From: Marinilabiliaceae bacterium UBA5488
Lineage (GTDB): Bacteria; Bacteroidota; Bacteroidia; Bacteroidales; Marinilabiliaceae
DNA: 64,000 nt
NCBI GenBank assembly: GCA_002427105.1
Contig: DIPM01000032.1
Span: forward strand, 1 to 64,000
Direction of reading: 5' to 3'
The translations under genes and the position numbers were made by a program. Shown piece after piece: positions 52,276-61,119 of this stretch (within the stretch, counting starts at the first letter, position 1; each line of letters begins with the position of its first letter). The notes beneath the pieces were generated by a model. The model did not search any database. It worked only from the letters and a program-made list of their open reading frames with translations, and was not told where the DNA came from.

Positions 52276-52360
52276 GTTTTGATATTATAGTTGATTTGGC
52301 CGCCTGGCCACTACCCAAATAGGAAGTGGAGTGGCAGCTAATATTTGTTCCAAAATTACA

Positions 52361-54145
52361 TCACTCTTCCGAAAAGTGTATTAATACGCGTCGATAAACT
52401 GAAAATATTTTTGATTTAGATACAAATCCCAAATACTTACCCTCTTTTACAACGGGCAGATTCCAGGCTCCGGTATCCTCAAATTTCTTCATTACGCTGT
52501 CCATATTCTCGTCGCTCTCTATAAAGGCGGGAGGTATCGTCATCAGATGCCTGACTTTAGTTCTTGTATATAGTTCGTTATTGAACATTATCTCGCGTAT
52601 ATCATCCAAAATCACGATGCCCAGCAGCCTTTGATTATTGTCTAAAACCGGAAACAGGTTGCGCTTTGATTTTGCTACTATCTTAACGAGTTCGCCAAGA
52701 GTTTGTTCGGGATGAATCGTCATAAAATCGGTTTCTATAACTTTGTTAAGGCGCATTAGAGTCAAGACGGCCTTGTCCTTATGGTGGGTAATAAGCTCTC
52801 CACGGCGCGCCAGACGCTTGGTGTAGATAGTGTGAGGCTCAAAATAGCGGTTGGTAAGAAAGGAAATAGACGAAACAAGAATAAGTGGGATAAACAGGGC
52901 ATAACCATTTGTAATTTCGGCTATCAGGAAGATGGCCGTAAGCGGTGCATGCATAACGCCTGCCATCAGAGCCGCCATGCCCACAAGGGTAAAGTGTGAA
53001 ACCGGCAGGTCGGCTCCCAGATAATTAAGCAGTAAGGCCAGGAAATATCCCGTTACGGCACCCACGAAAAGGCTTGGCGCAAATATTCCCCCCACGCCGC
53101 CTCCTGCATTGGTAAAGGTGGAAGCTACAACTTTAAAGATTATGATTAACAACAGAAAGAGGAGGATGACAAACCAACTGTCTTTATAAGAGTAAAAAAT
53201 GGAGTTTTTTACAACATAGTCGGATGCCCCCGACAACATAGCCGTGATGGTGTCATAGCCTTCACCGTAAAGGGGAGGAAAGACAAATATTAATACACTA
53301 AGTCCCAAGCCACAAATCAGCCATTTGGTGTAGGGATTTTTGATTTTGGCCAATTTCCCCTCCATATAAAAGGTTCCCCGCGTCATATATAGCGACGCAA
53401 AGCCTCCAAAAATGCCCAAAATCACATAGTAGGGCAAGGTTTCAAGGTCGAAGGGAGTTTCCAGCATAAAAGTGAATTCAGCTCCTTCGCCCAGAAAGAA
53501 GTAAGCCACCGAGGCGGCGACCACGGCAGATAAGAGCAGCGGAATAATCGATGCCGCCGTCAAATCCAGCATTAATACTTCAAGGGTAAACATCAAACCT
53601 GCCATAGGAGCCTTAAAAATTCCTGAAATGGCGCCTGCAGCACCACATCCAATAAGTAAGGTTATGGTCTTGTAGTTCATGTGGAAGAAGCGCCCAAGGT
53701 TGGAGCCGATAGATGCACCCGTGAGGACTATCGGGGCCTCAGCACCGACCGAGCCGCCAAAGCCGATGGTGAAGGTACTGGCAATAACAGAGGAGAAGGA
53801 GTTGTGAGCCTTTATATTACTATCTTTTTTGGAAATCGCGTAAAGTATTTTGGTGACTCCATGACTTATATCGTCTTTAACAATGTATTTGACATAGAGT
53901 AGGGTGATAAAAATTCCGGCCATGGGATAGAGTAGGTATAGATAGTTCCAGCGTGTAAAATCGAAGCCTTCCGTTAGAAAGACGTGAACGAAGTGGATAG
54001 CATTTTTTAGTACTACAGCAGCCACACCGCTGAAAAGACCGACAATCATCGCAAGTATTAACAGAAAGTTTTGGTGCGGAATTTTCTTTACTCGCCAGAT
54101 TATGAATTGACTATACCAATTTGATAACTTTTCAGTAAACTGCAT
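52361..54145 (-). CDS. ClC chloride channel/antiporter with CBS pair
   Basis: 594 residues: a ClC membrane domain (about 20-440) and two CBS domains (about 460-590; MTIHPEQTLGELV, then LMTIPPAFIESDENM). The anion-path motifs are GGSVGAEAPIVLTG (variant of GxxGREGP) and GVGGIFAPSLFVGA. The CBS pair usually binds adenine nucleotides and gates transport. The GSVGAEAP motif keeps the Glu that in E. coli ClC is the gating residue. Transcribed alone; glyA follows within 85 bases. Confidence 0.93.
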   Translation of the reverse strand: MQFTEKLSNWYSQFIIWRVKKIPHQNFLLILAMIVGLFSGVAAVVLKNAIHFVHVFLTEGFDFTRWNYLYLLYPMAGIFITLLYVKYIVKDDISHGVTKILYAISKKDSNIKAHNSFSSVIASTFTIGFGGSVGAEAPIVLTGASIGSNLGRFFHMNYKTITLLIGCGAAGAISGIFKAPMAGLMFTLEVLMLDLTAASIIPLLLSAVVAASVAYFFLGEGAEFTFMLETPFDLETLPYYVILGIFGGFASLYMTRGTFYMEGKLAKIKNPYTKWLICGLGLSVLIFVFPPLYGEGYDTITAMLSGASDYVVKNSIFYSYKDSWFVILLFLLLIIIFKVVASTFTNAGGGVGGIFAPSLFVGAVTGYFLALLLNYLGADLPVSHFTLVGMAALMAGVMHAPLTAIFLIAEITNGYALFIPLILVSSISFLTNRYFEPHTIYTKRLARRGELITHHKDKAVLTLMRLNKVIETDFMTIHPEQTLGELVKIVAKSKRNLFPVLDNNQRLLGIVILDDIREIMFNNELYTRTKVRHLMTIPPAFIESDENMDSVMKKFEDTGAWNLPVVKEGKYLGFVSKSKIFSVYRRVLIHFSEE

Positions 54146-54302
54146 CTTTTTTATTTGAGAATGCGAATTTAGGCCTAATTATACTTTTATCAAAAAAAAG
54201 CTGCTTCAAGCTTCTGTGATATTTTGAAAGGCCTCAAAGTTGCAGACCTTTCAACTCCCGGCTCAAAGAAGGATGCTGCAAGGTCTTTACAGTCTTTTAA
54301 GC

Positions 54303-55115
54303 TTATTGCCAGAAGTCAAAGAAATGATGCACCGGTCCATGCCCTTTCCCGATTTGATAATCCGCCCCCTTTACGATGGCCATGTTGATGTAATCTTTTG
54401 CTTTTTTAACGGCATCGTTGAGTTCCAGGCCGTGAGCCAGAAAAGCAGCTATTGCAGAGGAGAATGTGCAGCCTGTGCCATGCGTGTTTGCGGTTTGGAT
54501 GCGCTTTGAACTAAGCTCAATAATTTCATCAGTCTCAGCATTATAAAACACATCAGTAAGTGTGTCATCACTAAGGTGCCCGGCCTTCAAAAGTACTGAT
54601 ACCTTACGCCCAAATGATAGATTCTTGACCAGACGGGGCAGGTCGGCCTGAGCCTTTATCTTTTGTCCCAGCAAAATCTCAGCTTCCGGAATATTTGGCG
54701 TTATTATCCTGACTGCCGGAATAAGCTCATTTTTTAAGGTGTCGATTGCCTCATCCTGTAGCAGTTTATCTCCTGAAGTGGCTACCATCACGGGGTCCAG
54801 CACTATATTGGAAATATTATATTGCGCTAAAGTATCCTTTACAGATATGATAAGTTCTGAGGAATGCAGCATCCCTATTTTTATGGCATCAGCTCCGATA
54901 TCATCAAGTACCGAACGGATTTGCCCTGCGACAAATGGCACAGGAATCGGATGTACTCCGCTAACCCCCACAGTGTTTTCATCAACCACTGCAACAATCA
55001 CCGTTGCTCCATAACAGCCGCAGGCCGAGAAGGTTTTTAGGTCGGCCTGAATGCCGGCGCCTCCGCTGGGGTCGCTGCCGGCTATTGTCAATGCTTTTCT
55101 ATATTGTTTTTTCAT
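54303..55115 (-). CDS. thiD: Hydroxymethylpyrimidine (phosphate) kinase
   Basis: 270 residues of the ribokinase-like ThiD family: GSDPSGGAGIQADLKTFSACGCYG at the N-terminus, DPVMVATSGDKLL, and the C-terminal anion hole ANTHGTGCTFSSAIAA. It phosphorylates HMP and HMP-phosphate to the pyrophosphate used by ThiE. Third gene of the thi cluster; 113 bases separate it from thiE, including a hairpin at 55181-55200. Confidence 0.95.
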   Translation of the reverse strand: MKKQYRKALTIAGSDPSGGAGIQADLKTFSACGCYGATVIVAVVDENTVGVSGVHPIPVPFVAGQIRSVLDDIGADAIKIGMLHSSELIISVKDTLAQYNISNIVLDPVMVATSGDKLLQDEAIDTLKNELIPAVRIITPNIPEAEILLGQKIKAQADLPRLVKNLSFGRKVSVLLKAGHLSDDTLTDVFYNAETDEIIELSSKRIQTANTHGTGCTFSSAIAAFLAHGLELNDAVKKAKDYINMAIVKGADYQIGKGHGPVHHFFDFWQ

Positions 55116-55180
55116 TGATTTGTATTTAATCTTTATTGCTTATGATTAGGCCGGTTTATTCTTGTTTATTATTTTTTGAT

Positions 55181-55200
55181 AGACGCCGAACGCGGCGTCT
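55181..55200. other. Intercistronic hairpin, thiE-thiD
   Basis: AGACGCC (55181-55187) pairs with GGCGTCT (55194-55200). No T run follows on the minus strand, so it is more likely an mRNA-stability or partial-termination element than a full terminator. Confidence 0.4.
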
Positions 55201-55228
55201 TTATATCATTTCCAAACTCGATACTCTT

Positions 55229-55861
55229 TCACTGATTACTTTTCACCTTCTTTATTAGCTGTTCTGCAGCTGCATAAGGATCCTCGGCAGACATAAGTGC
55301 CGACACTACTGCTATGCCATTGGCGCCTGCCTGAATAATGGCTTCTGCATTATGAATGTTAATTCCTCCTATGCCTACTGACGGGTGTTTTGAAACTCGT
55401 GTGATTTTACGTACTCCACTCAGGCCTATAGCCGCCGCGGTATCCGTTTTGGTGGGAGTGGAAAACACGGGCGATATTCCTATGTAATCCACATCCAGAG
55501 TATTCGCTTCTATGGCATCTTCAATGCTTTCTACCGATATACCTATGATTTTATTCTTCCCAAATACTTTTCGGGCTATCGTCGGAGGAAGATCACTATG
55601 ACCCAGATGCAAGCCCTCGGCATCACAGGCCAGAGCTATGTCTAATCTGTCGTTGATGATAAGGGGCACTTTATAGGCTTGCAAGCATCTTTTCAGGCTT
55701 AGGGCAAGTTTGTAAAACTCAAGTGATGAGCAGTCTTTTTCTCTGAGTTGAACCATACTAACTCCGCCCTTTACAGCTTCTTCAACCACTTGCTCAAGAG
55801 GCCGCCCTAAAGCTAAACTCCTATCGGTGACAAGGTAAAGGCTTAAATCGAACTCCTTCAT
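55229..55861 (-). CDS. thiE: Thiamine-phosphate synthase
   Basis: 210 residues, TIM-barrel: LYLVTDRSLALG at strand 1, GVSMVQLREKDCSS, LIINDRLDIALACDAEGLHLG, and the C-terminal GIGGINIHNAEAII and GIAVVSAL. It joins HMP-pyrophosphate and thiazole phosphate to thiamine phosphate. It overlaps thiM by 4 bases (ATGA), showing translational coupling. Confidence 0.96.
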   Translation of the reverse strand: MKEFDLSLYLVTDRSLALGRPLEQVVEEAVKGGVSMVQLREKDCSSLEFYKLALSLKRCLQAYKVPLIINDRLDIALACDAEGLHLGHSDLPPTIARKVFGKNKIIGISVESIEDAIEANTLDVDYIGISPVFSTPTKTDTAAAIGLSGVRKITRVSKHPSVGIGGINIHNAEAIIQAGANGIAVVSALMSAEDPYAAAEQLIKKVKSNQ

Positions 55862-56652
55862 AGCCTGATGTGCTTTTTTATTACGCTTTCGTCGATATTG
55901 TATAGCTCATCAAGGAAATTTACTTGCAGACTGCCATTACCTTTCGATTTTGCGGCGGCAATTTCCCCACATATTCCCATAATGCTCATGGCATGAGCAG
56001 ATGCTTCGATAAAGTTGTTGTTTATCGCTGCAAAAGCAGCTACGATAGCTGATGCCGTGCAGCCCAGGCCTGTAACACGAGCCATCATTGTGCTCCCGTT
56101 GTCAACGGTCTCAACTCTGGTGCCATCGGTGATGTAATCTCTCTCGCCACTTATCACAAGCACAGCCCCTGTCTGTTTAGCAAGTTCCCTGGCTGAGTTT
56201 AAGGCCTTATCTGAGCTGTCTATGCTGTCAACTCCTTTGGTAGCTGTGTGAATACTCGACAATGACATTATTTCTGAAGCATTGCCGCGGATAATTGATG
56301 GCTTGCATTGTTCAATCAACTGTTTGCATACTTCTAAACGATAGGGCGTTGCTCCGGCTCCGACAGGGTCAAGTATCATAGGTATGGACTTAGCTAAAGC
56401 TGTTTTCCCCGCGATAAGCATGGCTTCTACCCACTCCGCATCAAGCGTACCGATATTTATAACCAGCGCTGAAGCTATCGCTGTCATATCTGCAACTTCG
56501 TCCTTTGAATGAGCCATTACCGGAGAAGCGCCAATCGAAAGCATAGCATTGGCTGTGTTGTTCATCACCACGTAGTTGGTGATATTGTGTATCAGGGGAG
56601 ACTTCTCTCTTACAAGTTTTAGGTCTCTGGCAAGCTTATTTATTTCTATCAT
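55858..56652 (-). CDS. thiM: Hydroxyethylthiazole kinase
   Basis: 264 residues from MIEINKLARDL; a longer frame to 56724 would run through the terminator hairpin and is rejected. HNITNYVVMNNTANAMLSIGASPVMAH at the start, LDPVGAGATP and VTGLGCTASAI are typical of ThiM, which phosphorylates the thiazole moiety with ATP (salvage). The start codon lies 14 bases after the riboswitch terminator, and the gene overlaps thiE by 4 bases. Confidence 0.96.
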   Translation of the reverse strand: MIEINKLARDLKLVREKSPLIHNITNYVVMNNTANAMLSIGASPVMAHSKDEVADMTAIASALVINIGTLDAEWVEAMLIAGKTALAKSIPMILDPVGAGATPYRLEVCKQLIEQCKPSIIRGNASEIMSLSSIHTATKGVDSIDSSDKALNSARELAKQTGAVLVISGERDYITDGTRVETVDNGSTMMARVTGLGCTASAIVAAFAAINNNFIEASAHAMSIMGICGEIAAAKSKGNGSLQVNFLDELYNIDESVIKKHIRL

Positions 56653-56659
56653 AGTAAAA

Positions 56660-56693
56660 TAAAAAAAGCCGTTTCGCAAAGAGCGAAACGGCT
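56660..56693 (-). terminator. Riboswitch-controlled terminator
   Basis: AGCCGTTTCGC and GCGAAACGGCT (56683-56693 and 56667-56677) form a perfect 11-bp stem with a 5-base loop and a run of seven T on the minus strand (56660-56666). AAACGG in the stem also occurs at the 3' end of the riboswitch P1 region, so the two folds may compete. Confidence 0.88.
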
Positions 56694-56728
56694 GATTAAT
56701 ATATAGTAACACTTTAGTTATCATGCAA

Positions 56729-56812
56729 CTACCGTTTCCCTACGATGTCATTATAACATATCAGGTTCAAGGGTATATTCTCAGCTCCCGAAAGAGCACC
56801 CCTAACAGTGAC
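56729..56812 (-). promoter_or_regulatory. TPP riboswitch (THI element)
   Basis: The minus strand contains the conserved THI-box segments in order: GGGGTGC, GCTGAGA, ACCCTTGAACCTGAT, ATAATGACATCGTAGGGAA, with P1 formed by ACTGTT and AACGGT. Binding of thiamine pyrophosphate is expected to favour the terminator just before thiM and so lower expression of thiM-thiE-thiD when thiamine is abundant. Confidence 0.96.
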
Positions 56813-57011
56813 TTTGCAAACATACTACCTTTTAGCCCAAACTCCAAATCAGTGATAATCATCATTAATTATTTTTTCCTGATCATCAATAACTAAATGA
56901 CATTGAGCAACATTTTCTCTTTTGCCTTTAACAAATACTTGATTAAAACCGTGCATTGCCTTAAATTGAATAAGGATTCGGCGGAATACATAAATCTTAA
57001 TAAGTGCTTAT

Positions 57012-58187
57012 ATGGCTTACTCTGAACCATTAATCCTGCTGGTTGACGATAGTCAGGTGAGTATAGATTTTTTGAAGGATATATTGAGGAACTACCGTTT
57101 GTTAACAGCTAAAGACGGCATGGAAGCCTTGCGCTTGGCCGGCAGCGAGCCACGGCCCGACTTGATACTTTTGGATGTTGTTATGCCGGGCATCGATGGT
57201 TATGAAACATGCCGACGCTTAAAGCAAATGCCAAACTGTGCCGGTGTTCCGATAATATTTTTAACGGCACAAACCGGTGCTGAGCATATTATTAAAGGTT
57301 TTGAGGCCGGAGCAGTTGATTATATCCCTAAGCCTTATAATATACCTGAATTATTGGCGCGGGTAAAGAACCAGCTTACCCTGAAGTTGGCCCGCGACCA
57401 GAATATTAATCTGATGCAAAAGATAGAGTCGATTAACAGACAGATTGTTGCCGGTATTCGCTATGCGCGCAAGATTCAGAAGGCCAGTTTGCCGCAACAA
57501 GCTTATATGGAAAAGATCCTGCCTGAGCATTTTATATTTTTTCAGCCAAAGGAAATTGTGAGTGGAGATTTTTACTGGGTGGGCAAAGTGGGTGAACACC
57601 TGGTGGTGATTGTCGCCGATAGCACCGGCCACGGTGTGCCCGGTGCATTTATGAGCATGTATGGCCTTGCCTTGCTCAACCAAATAGTGGGAGCTCAACA
57701 AATTTCCTGCCCTGCAACGATTCTTGACAACCTGCGGGAACAGGTGATAGCTAGCTTTAATCAAACTCAGCTTAGCGAGATTAAAGATGGTATGGATATT
57801 TCGGTAGTCAGCATTCATCCTAAGAGTAAAACTCTTCAATTTGCAGGTGCTTTTAACCCCATGTATTTGATAAGTGACAGCGAGCTGAAGGTAATTAGCG
57901 CTGATAGTATGCCCATCTCCATAGGTGTCAAAGATCGACCCTATAAGAATAATGTGCTTTCATATAAAGCCGGTGAATGTCTTTACCTTGTTACAGACGG
58001 CTTCGCCAGCCAGTTTGGCGGTATCTTTGACAAGAAAATTAAATCATCAGGTTTAAAGAAGTTGATGCTTGAGTATTCTCAACTTCCTATTAGAGAGCAG
58101 AAAGACGCTTTTGCTTCATATTTTGAGGAATGGAAAGCAGGTGGAGAGCAGACTGATGATGTCTTACTTATGGGCTTGAGACTTTAG
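57012..58187 (+). CDS. Receiver / SpoIIE-type PP2C phosphatase
   Basis: 391 residues. The N-terminal receiver domain (about 1-125) has LLVDDSQ (acidic pair), the phospho-acceptor Asp in LILLDVVMPG and Lys in YIPKPY. After a short coiled coil (130-160, a linker with RQIVAGIRYARKIQKASLP) follows a SpoIIE/RsbU-type Ser/Thr phosphatase (about 170-390) with GDFYWVGKVG, ADSTGHGVPGAFMSMYG and DGMDISV. Such proteins set anti-sigma partner switches by dephosphorylating an anti-anti-sigma factor. No STAS or RsbW gene is in the window. Confidence 0.93.
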   Translation: MAYSEPLILLVDDSQVSIDFLKDILRNYRLLTAKDGMEALRLAGSEPRPDLILLDVVMPGIDGYETCRRLKQMPNCAGVPIIFLTAQTGAEHIIKGFEAGAVDYIPKPYNIPELLARVKNQLTLKLARDQNINLMQKIESINRQIVAGIRYARKIQKASLPQQAYMEKILPEHFIFFQPKEIVSGDFYWVGKVGEHLVVIVADSTGHGVPGAFMSMYGLALLNQIVGAQQISCPATILDNLREQVIASFNQTQLSEIKDGMDISVVSIHPKSKTLQFAGAFNPMYLISDSELKVISADSMPISIGVKDRPYKNNVLSYKAGECLYLVTDGFASQFGGIFDKKIKSSGLKKLMLEYSQLPIREQKDAFASYFEEWKAGGEQTDDVLLMGLRL

Positions 58188-58219
58188 AACTAAATCAAAA
58201 ATCAGGCTATGTTTTGAAA

Positions 58220-58257
58220 TTCAAGATTTTAAGTCTGGTACGACTTAAAATCTTGAA
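58220..58257. terminator. Bidirectional terminator
   Basis: Perfect 16-bp stem TTCAAGATTTTAAGTC (58220-58235) with 58242-58257, 6-base loop, between the convergent phosphatase and YegP genes. Confidence 0.7.
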
Positions 58258-58279
58258 CTTTCAAATTTTTCCCGGAGCT

Positions 58280-58612
58280 TTACTCTAAATCGAATTCTGT
58301 AGCAGCATCGGGGCCATTCTTCTTAATGGATTCTATGCCGTTGTTCATGCCCGATTCGGAGGCATACATCTGACTGCTACCGATAATTTGGCTGTTTGCA
58401 GCCTTCAAATTAAAGAAGTGCTTGCCATTTTTTGCTACTTTACGTTCAAACCTTTCGTCGCTGGGAGAATTCTTTTTTACCGATTCAATCCCGTTCTCAC
58501 AAGCCGCTTTTGATTTGTATCCTTCACTAGTCAGAATAACCTGACCGTTATCTGCTTTCAAATTGAAATAATACTCATCATTCTTACCTTTTGTAACTAC
58601 AAACTTTCCCAT
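58280..58612 (-). CDS. YegP-family protein, two DUF1508 repeats
   Basis: 110 residues formed of two DUF1508 modules (about 1-50 and 54-105); each carries YYFNLKADNGQVIL- or FFNLKAANSQIIG-type strands and a C-terminal NGIESVKKN helix. The repeats are a known pattern of YegP proteins, which are small, cytoplasmic and of unknown function. Transcribed alone. Confidence 0.9.
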   Translation of the reverse strand: MGKFVVTKGKNDEYYFNLKADNGQVILTSEGYKSKAACENGIESVKKNSPSDERFERKVAKNGKHFFNLKAANSQIIGSSQMYASESGMNNGIESIKKNGPDAATEFDLE

Positions 58613-58749
58613 ATCTTTCTTTTTATTAGTTAATAAAAAATTGCTATTCTCAAATCTACTTAAAAATTTACAATATCAATCCCTGTGAGAGACGAAATCT
58701 TCTTACATGACAAAAGAGATAGTTTTAACTAAACTTTAGTAGAAAATTT

Positions 58750-58757
58750 TAACTTTG
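58750..58757 (+). promoter_or_regulatory. -7 box of the lipoprotein gene
   Basis: TAACTTTG, exact TAnnTTTG, about 57 bases before the start codon at 58814. Confidence 0.45.
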
Positions 58758-58813
58758 TAACTAATGACGAAGCCTTACTAACAATTAATACTCCGCTTTG
58801 AAGGACCTTAGCT

Positions 58814-59356
58814 ATGAAGAAAAGCATTATTTTACTATTATCTGTTTTGTTTATCTCATCTTGCCAATTTCTTAAAAAAGAAAAGGTGGTGACCATTGAA
58901 GATAAATATTCCATTTCACTTCCGGGCTTTTTAGTTGAAGCCGGAATCACCTTAAACCAAGAAGCTTCTCTGGAGTATATGAATGCTTTTATGGAGTTTT
59001 ATGTAATGGTTATTGATGAGCCAAAATCCAGTATAGAAAAGGTCTTGATTGACTACGAGCTTGCGGATTTATATCCAAATAACCTTAAGGGTTATTCGGA
59101 ATTGATTTTGGATGGTTTGAAGCAAGCTGTTATAGTAAGCCAAGAGTCTGATGTTGTTGACACAGTGATCAATGGCTTGCCGGCAAGGCTGCTTACAATA
59201 AATGGAACAGTAGAAGGGATAGATATTTTCTATTCACTGGCCTATATTGAGGGAAAAGAAAGATACTATCAGATATTTACCTGGACTTTATCAGAAAAAG
59301 AAACGGAATATAGGGACAAAATGAGCAAAATTTTGTATTCATTTAAAGAGCTCTGA
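58814..59356 (+). CDS. Putative lipoprotein, unrecognised
   Basis: 180 residues with a lipobox (MKKSIILLLSVLFISSC, Cys17). The mature region has alternating strands and helices with a central IVSQESDVVDTVINGLPARLLTING, resembling periplasmic proteins of the PsbP/Mog1-like fold, but I do not recognise a family with certainty. Its last 18 bases overlap the convergent serine-hydrolase gene. Confidence 0.6.
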   Translation: MKKSIILLLSVLFISSCQFLKKEKVVTIEDKYSISLPGFLVEAGITLNQEASLEYMNAFMEFYVMVIDEPKSSIEKVLIDYELADLYPNNLKGYSELILDGLKQAVIVSQESDVVDTVINGLPARLLTINGTVEGIDIFYSLAYIEGKERYYQIFTWTLSEKETEYRDKMSKILYSFKEL

Positions 59357-60751
59357 TTTTTGCCCCTCATTGTTGCAGTCTTGACTATTGCTGATATCCT
59401 CTTGCTCAATGGCATTTATGATTCCGGCAACAAAGCCGTTTTGGTCAAATTCGCCCTTTTTAGAAAAGCCTGTCCTCACGATAACAAGGTCTTTCGAGGG
59501 AATAATATAAATATACTGGCCATCATGACCGCGACAGCAGTACATATCCCGCGGTACATCCGGATAATCCGTGCCTGCCTCATTTAGCCAGAAAAACGCG
59601 CCATAATCCCCTTTGGAGCCATTAGCTGCCGTGGTAGTATATTCCACCCAGTCTTCCGGCAAAATCTGTTCACCTTGCCACTTGCCTTGGTTCAGATAGA
59701 GTAATCCAAAACGGGTATAATCCCGCATAGTGGCGTAGATGTATGACGAGCCTACGAAGGTGCCTGAGGCATCGACCTCAAAGACAGCACTGCGCATGCC
59801 AATTTTGTTGAAAAGAGCCTCCCGGGGAAAGGCATAATATGCTGTATCGTTGTTGAGAGCTTTGCGTAGCAGATAACTAACAATGTTGGTGGAGCCCGAT
59901 GAATACTTGAAAACCTTATCAGGGGCGGACTTAAGAGCTTTTGAGTAAGCATATTTTGCCATGTCGCCTTCCTTGTGGAGCATTTTGTTGACATCTGAGT
60001 TATTACCGTAATTCTCGTTCCATGCAAGGCCACTGTTCATGTGCATCAGGTTGTTGATGGTAATATCGCGTCGTTCATCATTTTGCCATTCTTCAATATT
60101 CGCCGGCTGAAATATGTCTATTTTTCCTTGTTTATGTAAGATGCCGCATAAGGCATTAGTGATGCTTTTTGCCATCGACCAGCCGAGGAAAAGCTTGTCG
60201 GGTCCAAAACCTTCTGCATACCTTTCGATCAGGGGCTGCCCCTTGTAAGTGACCATTACTGCAAAGGTCCCTTTGTAGGGAATGCGGTTGGCAAAGGCCT
60301 GTTCCACTGCCTCTTTAAGTGTTTTTATATTAATGCCTTCCGGGATGCTGTCGGCAATCAAGTCGCCCATAGGCCAGGCTATGGTGTCGGGGTTTTCGGG
60401 CAAGGCCGTAAGGCTAGGGTAGGGGCGTGACTGAATATCGCTCAGGCTGAAGTCGTTTAGCAATATGCTGCCGTAGCCATTCACGAAGCATGTGTGCGAT
60501 GTGTGCCCTAGAAAACTGCTTTTAACGGTTTTGCTATGAGCATCAATTTCATTTTTCACGTATTGGATAAAGGAGAACTTCAAATCTCTTGCCTCCATCG
60601 ACTCCCGGCTTCGATTTGCCAAAAATACTCCCGACGACAAATTTTTAGCGGAATAGCCGCTAATAATGGGAAGCAGGGGTTTTATATAAAGAAAACCACC
60701 CAATAATAGGCTTGCCGATAAAAGCAGGATGATATTGCGAAGTCGTTTCAT
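59339..60751 (-). CDS. Beta-lactamase class C-like serine hydrolase
   Basis: 470 residues from MKRLRNIILLLSAS; the frame runs back to 60901 but the extra 50 residues contain no conserved feature and the signal/anchor starts at this Met. The nucleophile motif SMAK is in GWSMAKSIT, the second motif is YSSGSTN, and the RGHDGQYIYI end corresponds to the HDG-type third motif seen in 6-aminohexanoate-dimer-hydrolase-like enzymes. An N-terminal hydrophobic segment keeps it in the membrane or periplasm. Substrate unknown. The last 18 bases overlap the convergent lipoprotein gene. Confidence 0.85.
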   Translation of the reverse strand: MKRLRNIILLLSASLLLGGFLYIKPLLPIISGYSAKNLSSGVFLANRSRESMEARDLKFSFIQYVKNEIDAHSKTVKSSFLGHTSHTCFVNGYGSILLNDFSLSDIQSRPYPSLTALPENPDTIAWPMGDLIADSIPEGINIKTLKEAVEQAFANRIPYKGTFAVMVTYKGQPLIERYAEGFGPDKLFLGWSMAKSITNALCGILHKQGKIDIFQPANIEEWQNDERRDITINNLMHMNSGLAWNENYGNNSDVNKMLHKEGDMAKYAYSKALKSAPDKVFKYSSGSTNIVSYLLRKALNNDTAYYAFPREALFNKIGMRSAVFEVDASGTFVGSSYIYATMRDYTRFGLLYLNQGKWQGEQILPEDWVEYTTTAANGSKGDYGAFFWLNEAGTDYPDVPRDMYCCRGHDGQYIYIIPSKDLVIVRTGFSKKGEFDQNGFVAGIINAIEQEDISNSQDCNNEGQKSELFK

Positions 60752-61119
60752 AAGGCTGTTTTTATTTGATACATAAAGATGAAGATAAATATGCTGCAAT
60801 GGAATTGAAATAAATATATATATTGGCTCGCTCCCGGCAAAAAAATGACGTAACTTTGATATAATTAGTAGGATTAATAAGGGTTTTATGTCGCCGGGCA
60901 AGGCTTCACAAGTTCAAAGAGGATATTAATCGTTTTGTAATGGTCAATAGCTTAAAAATGACAGTTTTATTGTGTTAATATTTGTAACGTATTGTTGAGG
61001 AATTCGTTATTATTATAAGGCTTGCAAAGCTGCAAGCCTGAAGAAGAAAAAGTGGCTATAATCTTTAAAAGGATGGAGAGTCCTGCAAAATATTTGACTA
61101 ATTAATGGAGGAGCAGATC
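60752..61119. other. Leader region of the WML-repeat gene
   Basis: No gene. It holds a -7 box TAACTTTG at 60851-60858, the word TTAATATTTGTAAC near 60977, and a 9-bp perfect hairpin AGGCTTGCA/TGCAAGCCT at 61018-61039. If the first box is used, the transcript has a leader of over 200 bases, unusual in this window. Confidence 0.45.

Noticed and set aside
56653..56724. Longer N-terminus for thiM
   Set aside because: It would be translated across the riboswitch terminator hairpin.
57351..57839. A 162-codon frame opposite the phosphatase
   Set aside because: Antisense to the conserved SpoIIE-type domain; no recognisable protein.
60752..60901. Longer N-terminus for the serine hydrolase
   Set aside because: 50 extra residues would place the signal anchor in the middle; the Met at 60751 gives a normal one.
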